Shown here piece after piece: positions 33,571 to 40,983 of a stretch of 46,356 nucleotides of DNA. Origin of the DNA: DTU078 sp002397345 (GTDB lineage: Bacteria > Bacillota > Clostridia > Oscillospirales > CAG-272); contig CALLYE010000092.1 of NCBI GenBank assembly GCA_937875545.1, positions 1-46,356 of the forward strand. Reading direction: 5' to 3'. The translations under genes and the position numbers were made by a program. Each line of letters begins with the position of its first letter. Within the stretch, counting starts at the first letter, position 1. Below the pieces are notes generated by a model. That model had not been told where the DNA came from and searched no databases. It worked only from the letters and a program-made list of their open reading frames with translations.

Positions 33571-34782
33571 ATGCCTTTCGAGCTTGAGGAAAATTATGAA
33601 AGCGGCATTAATATCAAGGTAGTAGGCGTTGGCGGCGGCGGAAACAACGCGATCAACAGAATGATCGAAACAAATATTCGCGGCGTTGAATTCATTGCGA
33701 TCAACACAGATAAGCAGGCGCTCATGCAGTCCGCCGCTTCGCATAAAATTCCTATCGGTGAAAAAATAACGAAGGGTCATGGCGCGGGCGCAAATCCCGA
33801 CATCGGGGCGCGCGCGGCGGAGGAGAGCACTGACGAGATCGTCGGCGCGCTGAAGGGCGCGGACATGGTGTTCATCACCACGGGCATGGGGGGCGGCACC
33901 GGTACGGGTGCGGCTCCTGTAATCGCGAAAATCGCGCGCGAGCTTGATATCCTCACGATCGGTATCGTCACCAAGCCCTTCCTTTTCGAGGGCCGTAAAC
34001 GCATGGAAGCCGCCGAGGCGGGTATAAGCCGTTTGCGTGACTGCGTTGACTCGCTGATCATAATCCCCAACGAGCGTTTGAAACAGATCTCCGAGACGCG
34101 TATCACGCTTCAAAACGCGTTCTCCGAAGCGGATAATGTGCTGCAGCGCGGCGTTAAGGGCGTATCCGATTTAATAAACGTACCCGGTCTTATCAACCTC
34201 GACTTCGCCGACCTGACCGCCGTCATGCAGAACGCGGGAGCGGCTCATATGGGTATCGGCTCCGCGTCGGGCAAGGACAAAGCGGAGGAAGCGGCGAAGC
34301 TCGCTATCACCAGCCCGCTGCTTGAAACAACGATCTCAGGCGCGCGCGGCATAGTGCTCAACATAACGGCGTCCCCTGACATAGGACTTGAGGAAGTCGA
34401 TACTGCCTCGACGATTATAACCAACGAAGCGCACCCCGACGCGACGATCATTTGGGGCGCAGTATTCGACAACACGCTCGAGGATACGATAAATATTACC
34501 GTCATCGCGACCGGATTCGACACAGCAAATGAGGAGCACAACGCGGCGGCAAAAGCTGACCCTAAAAAGCCCGAGTCGCTTACGCGAATAGGCGGCGGGA
34601 AATTCACCGCGCAGTCGCAGCAGGCACAGCAGGCGCGCGGCGGCGCCAAACCTGATCCGAAGAACGCCGAGCCGGAACCGGAAAAAGAAGAAGGCGTCGA
34701 CAACGGCATTTCTGACAGCGATTTCGACGATATAATGAATATTCTCAAGAAAACGCGCAAACAGGATCCTTACGGCAAATAA
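33571..34782 (+). CDS. ftsZ: Cell division GTPase FtsZ
   Basis: Tubulin homologue that forms the Z ring. The 403-aa protein carries VVGVGGGGNNAINRM, EFIAINTDKQAL and the GTP signature GMGGGTGTGAAPVIA (around residues 105-119), plus the T7-loop region (NVPGLINLDFADLTAVM) needed for hydrolysis. A Pro/Gln/Glu-rich linker leads to the C-terminal peptide DDIMNILKKTRKQ, the docking site for partner proteins. The ribosome site AGGAGG is strong. Confidence 0.98.
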   Translation: MPFELEENYESGINIKVVGVGGGGNNAINRMIETNIRGVEFIAINTDKQALMQSAASHKIPIGEKITKGHGAGANPDIGARAAEESTDEIVGALKGADMVFITTGMGGGTGTGAAPVIAKIARELDILTIGIVTKPFLFEGRKRMEAAEAGISRLRDCVDSLIIIPNERLKQISETRITLQNAFSEADNVLQRGVKGVSDLINVPGLINLDFADLTAVMQNAGAAHMGIGSASGKDKAEEAAKLAITSPLLETTISGARGIVLNITASPDIGLEEVDTASTIITNEAHPDATIIWGAVFDNTLEDTINITVIATGFDTANEEHNAAAKADPKKPESLTRIGGGKFTAQSQQAQQARGGAKPDPKNAEPEPEKEEGVDNGISDSDFDDIMNILKKTRKQDPYGK

Positions 34783-34827
34783 AAACGCGATTTTCGCGTG
34801 AAATTGCGTATAACGCAAAGATTTATC

Positions 34828-34856
34828 TTGACAAATCGCCGCGCGTGTGGTATAAT
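34828..34856 (+). promoter_or_regulatory. Promoter of tRNA-Lys
   Basis: Perfect TTGACA (34828-34833), 17 bases, perfect TATAAT (34851-34856). Confidence 0.85.
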
Positions 34857-34911
34857 AGCAAAGCGTTTTGAGAGAGATGTCAGTTAAAAGTAAATTGAAT
34901 CAATGAAATTT

Positions 34912-34939
34912 ATATCCCGCCCTTTGCGGGGCGGGATAT
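34912..34939 (+). other. Leader hairpin just before tRNA-Lys
   Basis: An 11-bp perfect stem (ATATCCCGCCC with its complement at 34929-34939), loop TTTGCG, ends 4 bases before the tRNA. It is in the primary transcript and may affect 5' processing. Confidence 0.6.
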
Positions 34940-34943
34940 GTTT

Positions 34944-35019
34944 GCCCCTGTAGCTCAGTTGGCAGAGCACTTGACTTTTAATCAAGTTGTCCGGAGTTCG
35001 ACTCTCCGCAGGAGCACCA
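34944..35019 (+). tRNA. tRNA-Lys (anticodon TTT)
   Basis: A 76-base cloverleaf with encoded CCA. D stem GCTC/GAGC, anticodon stem CTTGA/TCAAG with loop CTTTTAA, and T arm CGGAG-TTCGACT-CTCCG are all canonical. The acceptor stem (GCCCCTG with CAGGAGC) has one C-A mismatch at position 3:70, where a T would restore pairing. Confidence 0.95.
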
Positions 35020-35024
35020 AATAT

Positions 35025-35071
35025 AAAACCAGTGCGATAGGCTATCTTTTAGTTTATCGCACTGGTTTTTT
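35025..35071 (+). terminator. Intrinsic terminator after tRNA-Lys
   Basis: A perfect 15-bp stem (35025-35039 with 35055-35069) and a T6 tract. Confidence 0.95.
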
Positions 35072-35422
35072 ACGTGTTGATATACGTATGTTATAACAAT
35101 AAAACAACGGTTTAGCTTGATTGCAAATACAATAAAACATAACCGAATACAAGTAAAAGGTGGGAGCAACGATGGGAGTAAAAAGTGGGAGTGGAATAAC
35201 AGATGCGGTTACGGCTCTCATCCGGGCAAAAGCATTTTTGCTTATGGGAAATTATTTTTGTTGAGCTGCACGCGAACAAGCTTGCGGAGCGGATAAAAGC
35301 GGGATAAAACATGGGACAAACAAGGGACGACTTCCGATAAAATCTATGATATAATGTTATCATGCGCGACGGGTGTGGGAACTGCACTCGGCGCGTAATT
35401 TATTTTACGGGAGGGCGGTTTT
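35072..35422. other. Gene-poor stretch next to tRNA-Lys
   Basis: No credible gene. It contains repeated GTGGGAG motifs near 35161-35200 and several short broken reading frames on both strands. A TATAAT lies at about 35350-35355. This could be the decayed end of an integrated element, but no integrase motif or duplicated tRNA 3' end was seen. Confidence 0.4.
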
Positions 35423-35671
35423 ATGACTTGGGAGATAGTGCTTGGTATCATTGCGATGTGCGGAGCGGGGGTGACGCTCGGTGGAGTGCTTGCAAAGCTC
35501 GTTCACACACTGACGCGGCTGGATGTGACGCTGGCGTCACTGGATAAATCGGTGGGTGAGGACAGGCAAATGAACATAAGCGAGCATAAAATGATGTGTG
35601 GGAGGCTCGAAAATCACGAGGTCCGTATTTCATCAATCGAACACGGGATGGAACATGAAAGGAAAGGATGA
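35423..35671 (+). CDS. Small phage-type membrane protein (holin-like or XhlA-like)
   Basis: An 82-aa protein with one N-terminal membrane helix (about 4-27) followed by a polar helical region with regularly spaced hydrophobic residues (LTRLDVTLASLDKSVGED, then RLENHEVRISSIEHGM), likely a coiled coil. This layout is common for small proteins beside phage endolysins. Strong ribosome site GGGAGGG. The following lysozyme gene starts right at its stop codon, so the two form a lysis unit. Confidence 0.65.
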   Translation: MTWEIVLGIIAMCGAGVTLGGVLAKLVHTLTRLDVTLASLDKSVGEDRQMNISEHKMMCGRLENHEVRISSIEHGMEHERKG

Positions 35672-35673
35672 CA

Positions 35674-36585
35674 ATGTTTAAAGGTATAGATGTATCGCAT
35701 AACAATGGCGTTATCGACTGGCAGGCGGTGAAAGCCGGCTCCGGTATCGATTTCGCGGTGATCCGCGCCGGTTACGGGCTCCTGCCCGATATGCAGTTTG
35801 ACGCCAATATGAAGGGCGCGGCTGCGGTGGGAATGCCGGTCGCGGTTTATTATTTTTCATACGCGACAAGTGCGGTTAAGGCGGCCGAGGAAGCTACTCA
35901 CTGCTGCTCGCTGGTTAAGAAATACATCGGCAATTTGCCGTACATCGGCAGTTTACCGATTTATTTTGATTTCGAATATGATTCCGAGGTCTACGGCATA
36001 AAAAAAGGAGTCGTTTACACTAACGCGCTGCGTACCGAAATTCACAAGGCATTTTGCGATCGGGTGAGGGCTGCGGGTTATACAGCCGGTATATACACCA
36101 ACGTCGATTATATAACCTCGCGGCTTAATTTCACGGAGCTGCGCGGTTATTCTTTGTGGCTGGCATCCTGGCCGCTCGGCGCGGGTAAAGCGATCACCCA
36201 TGGCGATATAAACGCAGCCAATGTAAATACAAAGTGGGGTAAGCCGGCGATATGGCAGATAGGGTTAGGCGCCGTGAACGGCATAAAAGGCAATGTTGAT
36301 TTAAACTACGGCTATGTACAGCTTCAGGCATTGAAAAATACAGCACCGCCGATAAATTCGCCGCAGGCAAACACAAATCCGGTTTATAAAACAGGCGATA
36401 AGGTTGGGGTGGTTAATACCACCGTTTCCGGCGGCGTTAAGCGGGGTAAAGTCTACGGGGGCGGTACGTTTGTGGTTTATCATAAAGCATACGACGTTAT
36501 CAGCGCCGCGGGCAAATGCGTCGTTATCGGGGGCGGTAAAGCGGTAACAGCGGCGGTGAACGCCGATGATCTGCGTAAGATTTAA
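35674..36585 (+). CDS. GH25 lysozyme (phage endolysin type)
   Basis: A muramidase that cuts the MurNAc-GlcNAc bond of peptidoglycan. The 303-aa protein starts with the GH25 domain (about 1-210). The catalytic acids are visible as Asp6 (GIDVSHNNG) and Asp99/Glu101 (IYFDFEYD), with AGIYTNVDY and KPAIWQIG later. A C-terminal segment (about 235-303: GDKVGVVNTTVSGGVKRGKV and so on) looks like a small SH3-like wall-binding module. There is no signal peptide, so export depends on a holin. I take the ATG at 35674, 6 bases after GGAAAGG, over the ATG at 35668 that abuts the site. Confidence 0.92.
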   Translation: MFKGIDVSHNNGVIDWQAVKAGSGIDFAVIRAGYGLLPDMQFDANMKGAAAVGMPVAVYYFSYATSAVKAAEEATHCCSLVKKYIGNLPYIGSLPIYFDFEYDSEVYGIKKGVVYTNALRTEIHKAFCDRVRAAGYTAGIYTNVDYITSRLNFTELRGYSLWLASWPLGAGKAITHGDINAANVNTKWGKPAIWQIGLGAVNGIKGNVDLNYGYVQLQALKNTAPPINSPQANTNPVYKTGDKVGVVNTTVSGGVKRGKVYGGGTFVVYHKAYDVISAAGKCVVIGGGKAVTAAVNADDLRKI

Positions 36586-36620
36586 ATCGCGGCTGATGGC
36601 AAGCAACACAGCAGAAGCGG

Positions 36621-36641
36621 GTCGGTTAACCGACTCTTTTT
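36621..36641 (+). terminator. Terminator-like hairpin after the lysozyme gene
   Basis: GTCGG-TTAA-CCGAC followed by TCTTTTT. A short stem but with a proper T tract. Confidence 0.6.
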
Positions 36642-36713
36642 AAAAAGAATATTTAAAGAACTTTGTGCATAAATTATATCGCAATTATTAAATAACTGTT
36701 AAGGGGAGTTTTT

Positions 36714-37058
36714 ATGCTTGATTTTATTATGGACAACCTCGATTTTATCCTCTCGCTGATTTGCGCGTTCATTGCCTGCATCTACTTTGCGCGGCGCGGT
36801 CAGATCGCGAAAATACGTCAAATTGTGCTCGCGCTGTGCGTCGACGCGGAGCTGACATTTGGCGGCGGTACGGGCGAGATTAAAAAATCGTCGGTGCTCG
36901 AGGCGATCTACCGGATGCTGCCATCATGGGCGAAGCTGTTTATATCAGGAACAACGCTGACAAAGCTGGTCGAGGAAGGAAAATCGGATATGGACGCGCT
37001 CGCCAGCGGCAGCAGCAAGGTGGTGATGAACCTGCTGTATGATACAGCGTCAAAATAG
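36714..37058 (+). CDS. Phage holin of the LLH type
   Basis: A 114-aa protein with one N-terminal membrane helix (about 9-26) and a cytoplasmic part containing FGGGTGEIKKSSVLEAIYRMLPSW-type sequence, which matches the Lactobacillus-LL-H holin superfamily pattern (GTGEIKK...VLE). It would open the membrane for the neighbouring lysozyme. Ribosome site AAGGGGAG. No structural phage genes are nearby, so the cassette is a remnant or a co-opted lysis unit. Confidence 0.7.
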   Translation: MLDFIMDNLDFILSLICAFIACIYFARRGQIAKIRQIVLALCVDAELTFGGGTGEIKKSSVLEAIYRMLPSWAKLFISGTTLTKLVEEGKSDMDALASGSSKVVMNLLYDTASK

Positions 37059-37103
37059 AAATAATACAGGGTGTCCGACAAATTTTAAATATCGGTGATT
37101 GTT

Positions 37104-37149
37104 GGCGGGGTATGGGGGAACTTTCCCCCATGCGTTCCTCGTTCCCCCT
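37104..37149. repeat. G-rich/C-rich intergenic element, copy D
   Basis: GGCGGGGTATGGGGGAA, CTTT, then CCCCCATGCGTTCCTCG and TTCCCCCT. Short version, like copy B at 19121. It lies between the holin gene and the end of rtcB. Confidence 0.75.
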
Positions 37150-38338
37150 ACTCCGCCGCTTTGAAATTATACACGGGTTTTATAGCCGCGATAATCTCCG
37201 CCGTGTCGGCAATATTCTTCACAATCTCGTCAATGGGTTTATACGCGAAGGGCGATTCGTCTATCGTGGATTTACCCACGGTCGTGGAATAAATCCCCTC
37301 CATACTGGCTTTGAACTGCGTGAGGGTGATACTTTCTTTAGCGGCGCTGCGGCTCATGAGCCTGCCCGCGCCGTGCGGTGCGGAAAAATTCCAGTCGGGG
37401 TTCCCGCGTCCGGTGCAAATCAAACTGCCGTCGCGCATGTTTATGGGAATGAGGATGCGTTCGCCCGCCTTGGCGGAAACGGCGCCTTTGCGCAGGATCA
37501 TGGTGTCCGTCTCGATATAGTTGTGGACGGTGGTAAAGCTGTCCTCTACCCCGAACTTCATTTGCTTGATAATATCCCGCACAATGGCACGCCGGTTAAG
37601 CAGCGCGTATTGCTGGGTGATCGTCATGTCATGGATATAATCGTCGAACAACTGCCCTTCCGCGAAAGCAAGGCCTGTATCCACCTTCACAAACTCCTGC
37701 TTACGCTGCTCGGTTTCGATTTCCTTCTCGCGACCCTCGGCTTTAAACTTCGCAATCAATTGTGAGCTGTCTTTGCGGCGTTTTTCTAAATCTTTAGCGG
37801 CGGCTTTTTGATAATATTCCGCGACCTGCTTGCCGAGATGCCGGCTGCCCGAATGAACGACGAGATAAAAGCGTCCCGCGTCGTCGCGGTCCAGCTCGAT
37901 AAAGTGATTGCCCCCGCCCAGCGTGCCCATGCTCAGCTTAGCGCGGTCGAGGTTCACGTTTTTGGCGCAGCGCAGTTTGGTTAGGTCAAGCTCGTTCATA
38001 TATGGGTGAACAGTTTCGCGGATATTGAACCCGGCGGCGATATTTTCGTGAATCACTTTATCCAGCCGCTTTAATTCGATATAAGAATCACCGAGCAGCA
38101 CCGTTTCCATGCCGCAGCCGATGTCAACGCCGACCAGATTCGGCACAACCTTGTCTGTGACAGTCATAGTCGTGCCGATAGTGCAGCCTGCTCCGGCGTG
38201 CGTGTCGGGCATGATGCGGATTTGACTGCCCTGCACAAATTTCTGATTTAACAGGTTGATTATCTGGGCGACAGCCTCCTGCTCGGCATTATCAGTGAAC
38301 ACCTTTGCGGTGTTATATTTTCCGCATAACTCAATCAT
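37148..38338 (-). CDS. rtcB: RNA-splicing ligase RtcB
   Basis: GTP- and Mn-dependent ligase joining RNA 2',3'-cyclic phosphate to 5'-OH ends. The 396-aa protein has MPDTHAGAGCTIGTTM, LVGVDIGCGM (metal-binding Cys), TLGGGNHFIEL (Asn/His) and VVHSGSRHLG, with the guanylylated His in the final third (SAPHGAGRLMSR). The ATG at 38338 is chosen; the GTG at 38350 lies inside the ribosome site GGAGGTG. No RtcR, archease or prfH gene is adjacent. A tRNA gene lies about 2 kb away, but that is probably chance. Confidence 0.95.
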   Translation of the reverse strand: MIELCGKYNTAKVFTDNAEQEAVAQIINLLNQKFVQGSQIRIMPDTHAGAGCTIGTTMTVTDKVVPNLVGVDIGCGMETVLLGDSYIELKRLDKVIHENIAAGFNIRETVHPYMNELDLTKLRCAKNVNLDRAKLSMGTLGGGNHFIELDRDDAGRFYLVVHSGSRHLGKQVAEYYQKAAAKDLEKRRKDSSQLIAKFKAEGREKEIETEQRKQEFVKVDTGLAFAEGQLFDDYIHDMTITQQYALLNRRAIVRDIIKQMKFGVEDSFTTVHNYIETDTMILRKGAVSAKAGERILIPINMRDGSLICTGRGNPDWNFSAPHGAGRLMSRSAAKESITLTQFKASMEGIYSTTVGKSTIDESPFAYKPIDEIVKNIADTAEIIAAIKPVYNFKAAE

Positions 38339-38402
38339 AATACTCCGCACCTCCGGTCTGCCTTAAAATATTCATATTAAATTTCCTCGTTTTCGTATAA
38401 AA

Positions 38403-38431
38403 ATAATAACATATATATGACCCCGTGTCAA
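38403..38431 (-). promoter_or_regulatory. Promoter of rtcB
   Basis: On the minus strand TTGACA (38431-38426), 17 bases, TATTAT (38408-38403). Confidence 0.7.
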
Positions 38432-38562
38432 AATAATTTAAAATTTTACATCACATTTCCGCTGCGGTATAAAATCGCCCCTTGATGTAAAAACTACTAT
38501 TGGCGGAAACACGGCTGGGGTTTCCGCAGGTTAAAGTTTCACACAGAGGGGAAAATGTAACA

Positions 38563-39117
38563 ATGAAAGCAACCGGAATTGTTAGAAGGATAGATGATCT
38601 GGGCCGCGTCGTCATACCTAAGGAAATACGCCGGACGATGCGCATACGCGACGGAGATCCGCTTGAGATATATACTGACCGTGAAGGCGAGGTTATATTC
38701 AAAAAATATTCGCCTATCGGTGAGTTGACGGCGTTCGCGTCGCAATACGCCGACACGCTGCACAAGACCTGCGAGCTGTCTGTCGCCATCGTTGACCGCG
38801 ACAGCGTTATCGCCTGCGCGGGCGTGCCTAAAAAAGAATATGTGGATCGCCGCATATCGTCGGACCTCGAAAGTATTATCGAGGCGCGGACGCTGTATGT
38901 CCACGCTCCGGGCGATACCACAATGACAGCGACCGACGAGGGCAACTCGCATTATATCTCGTGCGCAATGCCGATTATAACCGAGGGCGACGTGATCGGC
39001 TGTGTGGTGTCGCTCACCGCTCCGGGCAGCGAAAAGACAACCGCCGAAAACCGCGATACCGAAATCAAGTTAGTGCAGACCGCAGCCACCTTTCTCGGCA
39101 AGCAGCTTGAGAGCTGA
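38563..39117 (+). CDS. spoVT: Stage V sporulation regulator SpoVT
   Basis: An AbrB-family regulator that tunes forespore (SigG) gene expression. The 184-aa protein has an N-terminal swapped-hairpin DNA-binding domain (ATGIVRRIDDLGRVVIPKEI, then RIRDGDPLEIYTDREGEV) and a C-terminal GAF-like sensor domain (about 60-184). The ATG at 38563 is the family start; upstream in-frame codons add an unrelated stretch. It shows the organism is or was spore-forming. Confidence 0.96.
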   Translation: MKATGIVRRIDDLGRVVIPKEIRRTMRIRDGDPLEIYTDREGEVIFKKYSPIGELTAFASQYADTLHKTCELSVAIVDRDSVIACAGVPKKEYVDRRISSDLESIIEARTLYVHAPGDTTMTATDEGNSHYISCAMPIITEGDVIGCVVSLTAPGSEKTTAENRDTEIKLVQTAATFLGKQLES

Positions 39118-39157
39118 CGGTAAGGACGACGATAAAAACAATAAAAACGCAAAAAAC

Positions 39158-39193
39158 GAAAAAGCGGACGGGCGCATGCCTGTCCGCTTTTTC
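39158..39193 (+). terminator. Intrinsic terminator after spoVT
   Basis: A 16-bp stem (39158-39173 with 39178-39193, one G-U pair), loop GCAT. A-rich and T-rich outer arms make it work in either direction. Confidence 0.85.
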
Positions 39194-39288
39194 ACGCTAT
39201 GCGATTGATTTTATTGAATAGATGTGGTATGATCGGTAATAGATTGCGGGACGGAACCGGAAAATATATCGGGAGGTAAAGTGACGGG

Positions 39289-39570
39289 ATGGAGATATTA
39301 TTCATGACGTTCAAACTACGCGCGCCGTGGTGCTTGTCGCTCAAGGATAAGCGTTCGGTGGTGAAAGCGATTATGGCGGGGCTGAAGAAACAGTTTAACG
39401 TGTCGGTTTGCGAATCGGGTTCGCAGGACGCAACACAAATGATCGAAATATCAACAGCGGCGCTGGCGTTTGACCATGCGCAGGGAGATTCCATCGCGGA
39501 AAACCTTATTAATCTTGTTTATAGAACCGCCAACGCTGAATTATATGATGTTTTTAAAGAGTACAGATAA
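39289..39570 (+). CDS. DUF503 family protein (YlxP-like)
   Basis: A 93-aa protein. The pattern FKLRAPWCLSLKDKRSVVK followed by FNVSVCESGSQD matches DUF503, a small conserved family (YlxP in Bacillus, where the gene sits between infB and rbfA). Function is not established. Here it is a lone gene between spoVT and bioY. The first ATG (39289) is preferred because the family aligns from there; a second lies at 39304. Confidence 0.85.
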   Translation: MEILFMTFKLRAPWCLSLKDKRSVVKAIMAGLKKQFNVSVCESGSQDATQMIEISTAALAFDHAQGDSIAENLINLVYRTANAELYDVFKEYR

Positions 39571-39617
39571 AAAGCAGGGGTGTCCGCGCGTATATGCGCG
39601 TGCCGCCCCTGCTTTTT
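39569..39617. terminator. Shared bidirectional terminator (DUF503 gene/bioY)
   Basis: AAAAAGCAGGGG and CCCCTGCTTTTT (39569-39580 with 39606-39617) enclose a smaller CGCGCG/CGCGTG hairpin. It lies between convergent genes and has a T tract in both directions. Confidence 0.85.
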
Positions 39618-40170
39618 AAACGCCTATATATTTTAAGTGTTTTTTAATCTTCTTTGTAAGTACAACCGCCAGCACGATTTTCAGCGTGTCGGGTATGATA
39701 AACGGGAGGACATACCCGGACAATACCGATAATAACGCGGACCAACCAGTTGATTTCGTGAAAAATATCATAACCCACGCGGTGCCGAGCGCATAGCACG
39801 CAAGCTGTCCCAGTGTCATTGCGATTGCGAGTACGATGGCTTTTTGCCCGAAAAAATGAGTGATGAGCCAAAAGATCAGCGTTGCTGCCAAAAATCCGAA
39901 GATAAACCCGCCGGTGTTGCCGACAAGCGCGCCGACCCCGCCGCGGAAGCCGGAGAATACAGGCAGCCCCAGCGCGCCGAGCGCGATATATACGGCAACC
40001 GCAATCGTACCGTATTTTCCGCCGAGCAGCCCTACGGCAAGGAAAACCATAAGGGTCTGGAATGTGATAGAAATTGCCGTAACAGGTATGGAAAGCCACG
40101 CGCTGACCGTGATCAGCGCGGCGAAAAGTGAGGTGAGAACCAGCTTTTTTATCGGCATTTTTATCGACAT
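39616..40170 (-). CDS. bioY: Biotin transporter substrate-binding subunit BioY
   Basis: The S component of an ECF-type biotin importer. The 184-aa protein has about six membrane helices and the BioY pattern: PVTAISITFQTLMVFLAVGLLGGKYG near the N-terminus and GALGLPVFSGFRGGVGALVGNTGG in the middle. No ecfA/ecfT genes are adjacent, so it probably shares the general energising module encoded elsewhere. I take the ATG at 40170 (CAGGG 10 bases upstream) over 40188. Confidence 0.93.
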   Translation of the reverse strand: MSIKMPIKKLVLTSLFAALITVSAWLSIPVTAISITFQTLMVFLAVGLLGGKYGTIAVAVYIALGALGLPVFSGFRGGVGALVGNTGGFIFGFLAATLIFWLITHFFGQKAIVLAIAMTLGQLACYALGTAWVMIFFTKSTGWSALLSVLSGYVLPFIIPDTLKIVLAVVLTKKIKKHLKYIGV

Positions 40171-40203
40171 AAAATTAAAACCCTGCATATAGAATCGTAA
40201 ATA

Positions 40204-40232
40204 ATGTTACCATAAAAGAACTCCGAAGTCAA
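40204..40232 (-). promoter_or_regulatory. Promoter of bioY
   Basis: On the minus strand TTGACT (40232-40227), 17 bases, TAACAT (40209-40204). No clear BirA operator was seen. Confidence 0.6.
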
Positions 40233-40252
40233 GTCGGGGTTTTTAACACGGT

Positions 40253-40319
40253 GTAAAGATATGATATTATACTTTTCAAAAGTTTTGCGCGGATTTTCCA
40301 AAGACGCCCGTATCTTTAC
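40253..40319. other. Long-range inverted repeat upstream of bioY
   Basis: GTAAAGATA (40253-40261) and TATCTTTAC (40311-40319), a perfect 9-bp pair separated by 49 bases, upstream of the bioY promoter. It could be one large hairpin at the end of the transcript coming from the upstream minus-strand genes. Nothing else is seen between 40233 and 40431. Confidence 0.4.
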
Positions 40320-40431
40320 CGTTTTATAATACTAAAATTCGATAATCAATGAAAAAAATCCGCATCAAAACCCATATATTAAAGTTTTTGACGCGAAATT
40401 TTATAGAGTTTATAATCGAATTTAAGTATAT

Positions 40432-40983
40432 TTAGAGATTGGTATAATTAATTTTCATCACGCAGCGGCTGCTGCCGAGTTTAACGCTCTCAAGCAGCTC
40501 GACCTGGGTGTCAAGACATAAAACATAGTCGAACAGCTTTTTAACATAACCCAGTGTGCAGAAGCACCACGTTCGGGGCAGCGGCTCATTCACCCTTGCC
40601 ACGCACGAACAATAGCAGCGCGGATATGAAAAATAATACGCGCCGCCTTCATGCCATACGCTGTTATCGGGCGCGAATTTGCGGTTGAAGCCCTCACAGA
40701 AATCCTCCGGCATCGACGCGGCGTCGTATATTGTTTTCGCGTCGCGCAGCTTACCCTCAGGCGGATTGCAGGAGCACGCCATACGCAGCCGCCTGACCTC
40801 CTCCGGCGAAAAATTGGCGTCGAAATATCCGCATACACCATTCGCCCACTTGAATTTACGTATGTAGTCAGCGGAGCTTGATAAAGGATGCTTTTCAGCG
40901 AAGTCGTCCGCCGCCGCCTGCCCGACCTCGCGCTGTAAAACCTCGCAGATTTTCAACCCCTGTTTACCGGTCATTTTTGCCAT
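40432..40983 (-). CDS. Cysteine-rich DUF6144-like protein
   Basis: A 183-aa soluble protein. Cysteine groups at MACSCNPP, YPRCYCSCV and TWCFCTLGY, followed by a C-terminal segment (VELLESVKLGSSRCVMKINY), match the pattern of DUF6144-type proteins of Clostridia. The Cys pairs suggest metal binding; the fold of the end resembles small-molecule-binding domains of regulators (V4R-like), which is only an impression. It starts after AAGGAGAT and overlaps the end of the upstream gene by 13 bases, so the two are coupled. Confidence 0.6.
   Translation of the reverse strand: MAKMTGKQGLKICEVLQREVGQAAADDFAEKHPLSSSADYIRKFKWANGVCGYFDANFSPEEVRRLRMACSCNPPEGKLRDAKTIYDAASMPEDFCEGFNRKFAPDNSVWHEGGAYYFSYPRCYCSCVARVNEPLPRTWCFCTLGYVKKLFDYVLCLDTQVELLESVKLGSSRCVMKINYTNL

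Noticed and set aside
35112..35387. 91-codon minus-strand frame next to tRNA-Lys, possible integrase remnant
   Set aside because: No tyrosine-recombinase motifs, no ribosome site, and it overlaps the promoter region of the lysis genes.
37112..37765. 217-codon plus-strand frame
   Set aside because: Antisense of rtcB, whose protein motifs are unambiguous.
40171..40431. Riboswitch or BirA operator upstream of bioY
   Set aside because: Only a 9-bp long-range inverted repeat upstream of the promoter; no BirA-type palindrome and no known biotin-responsive RNA fold.
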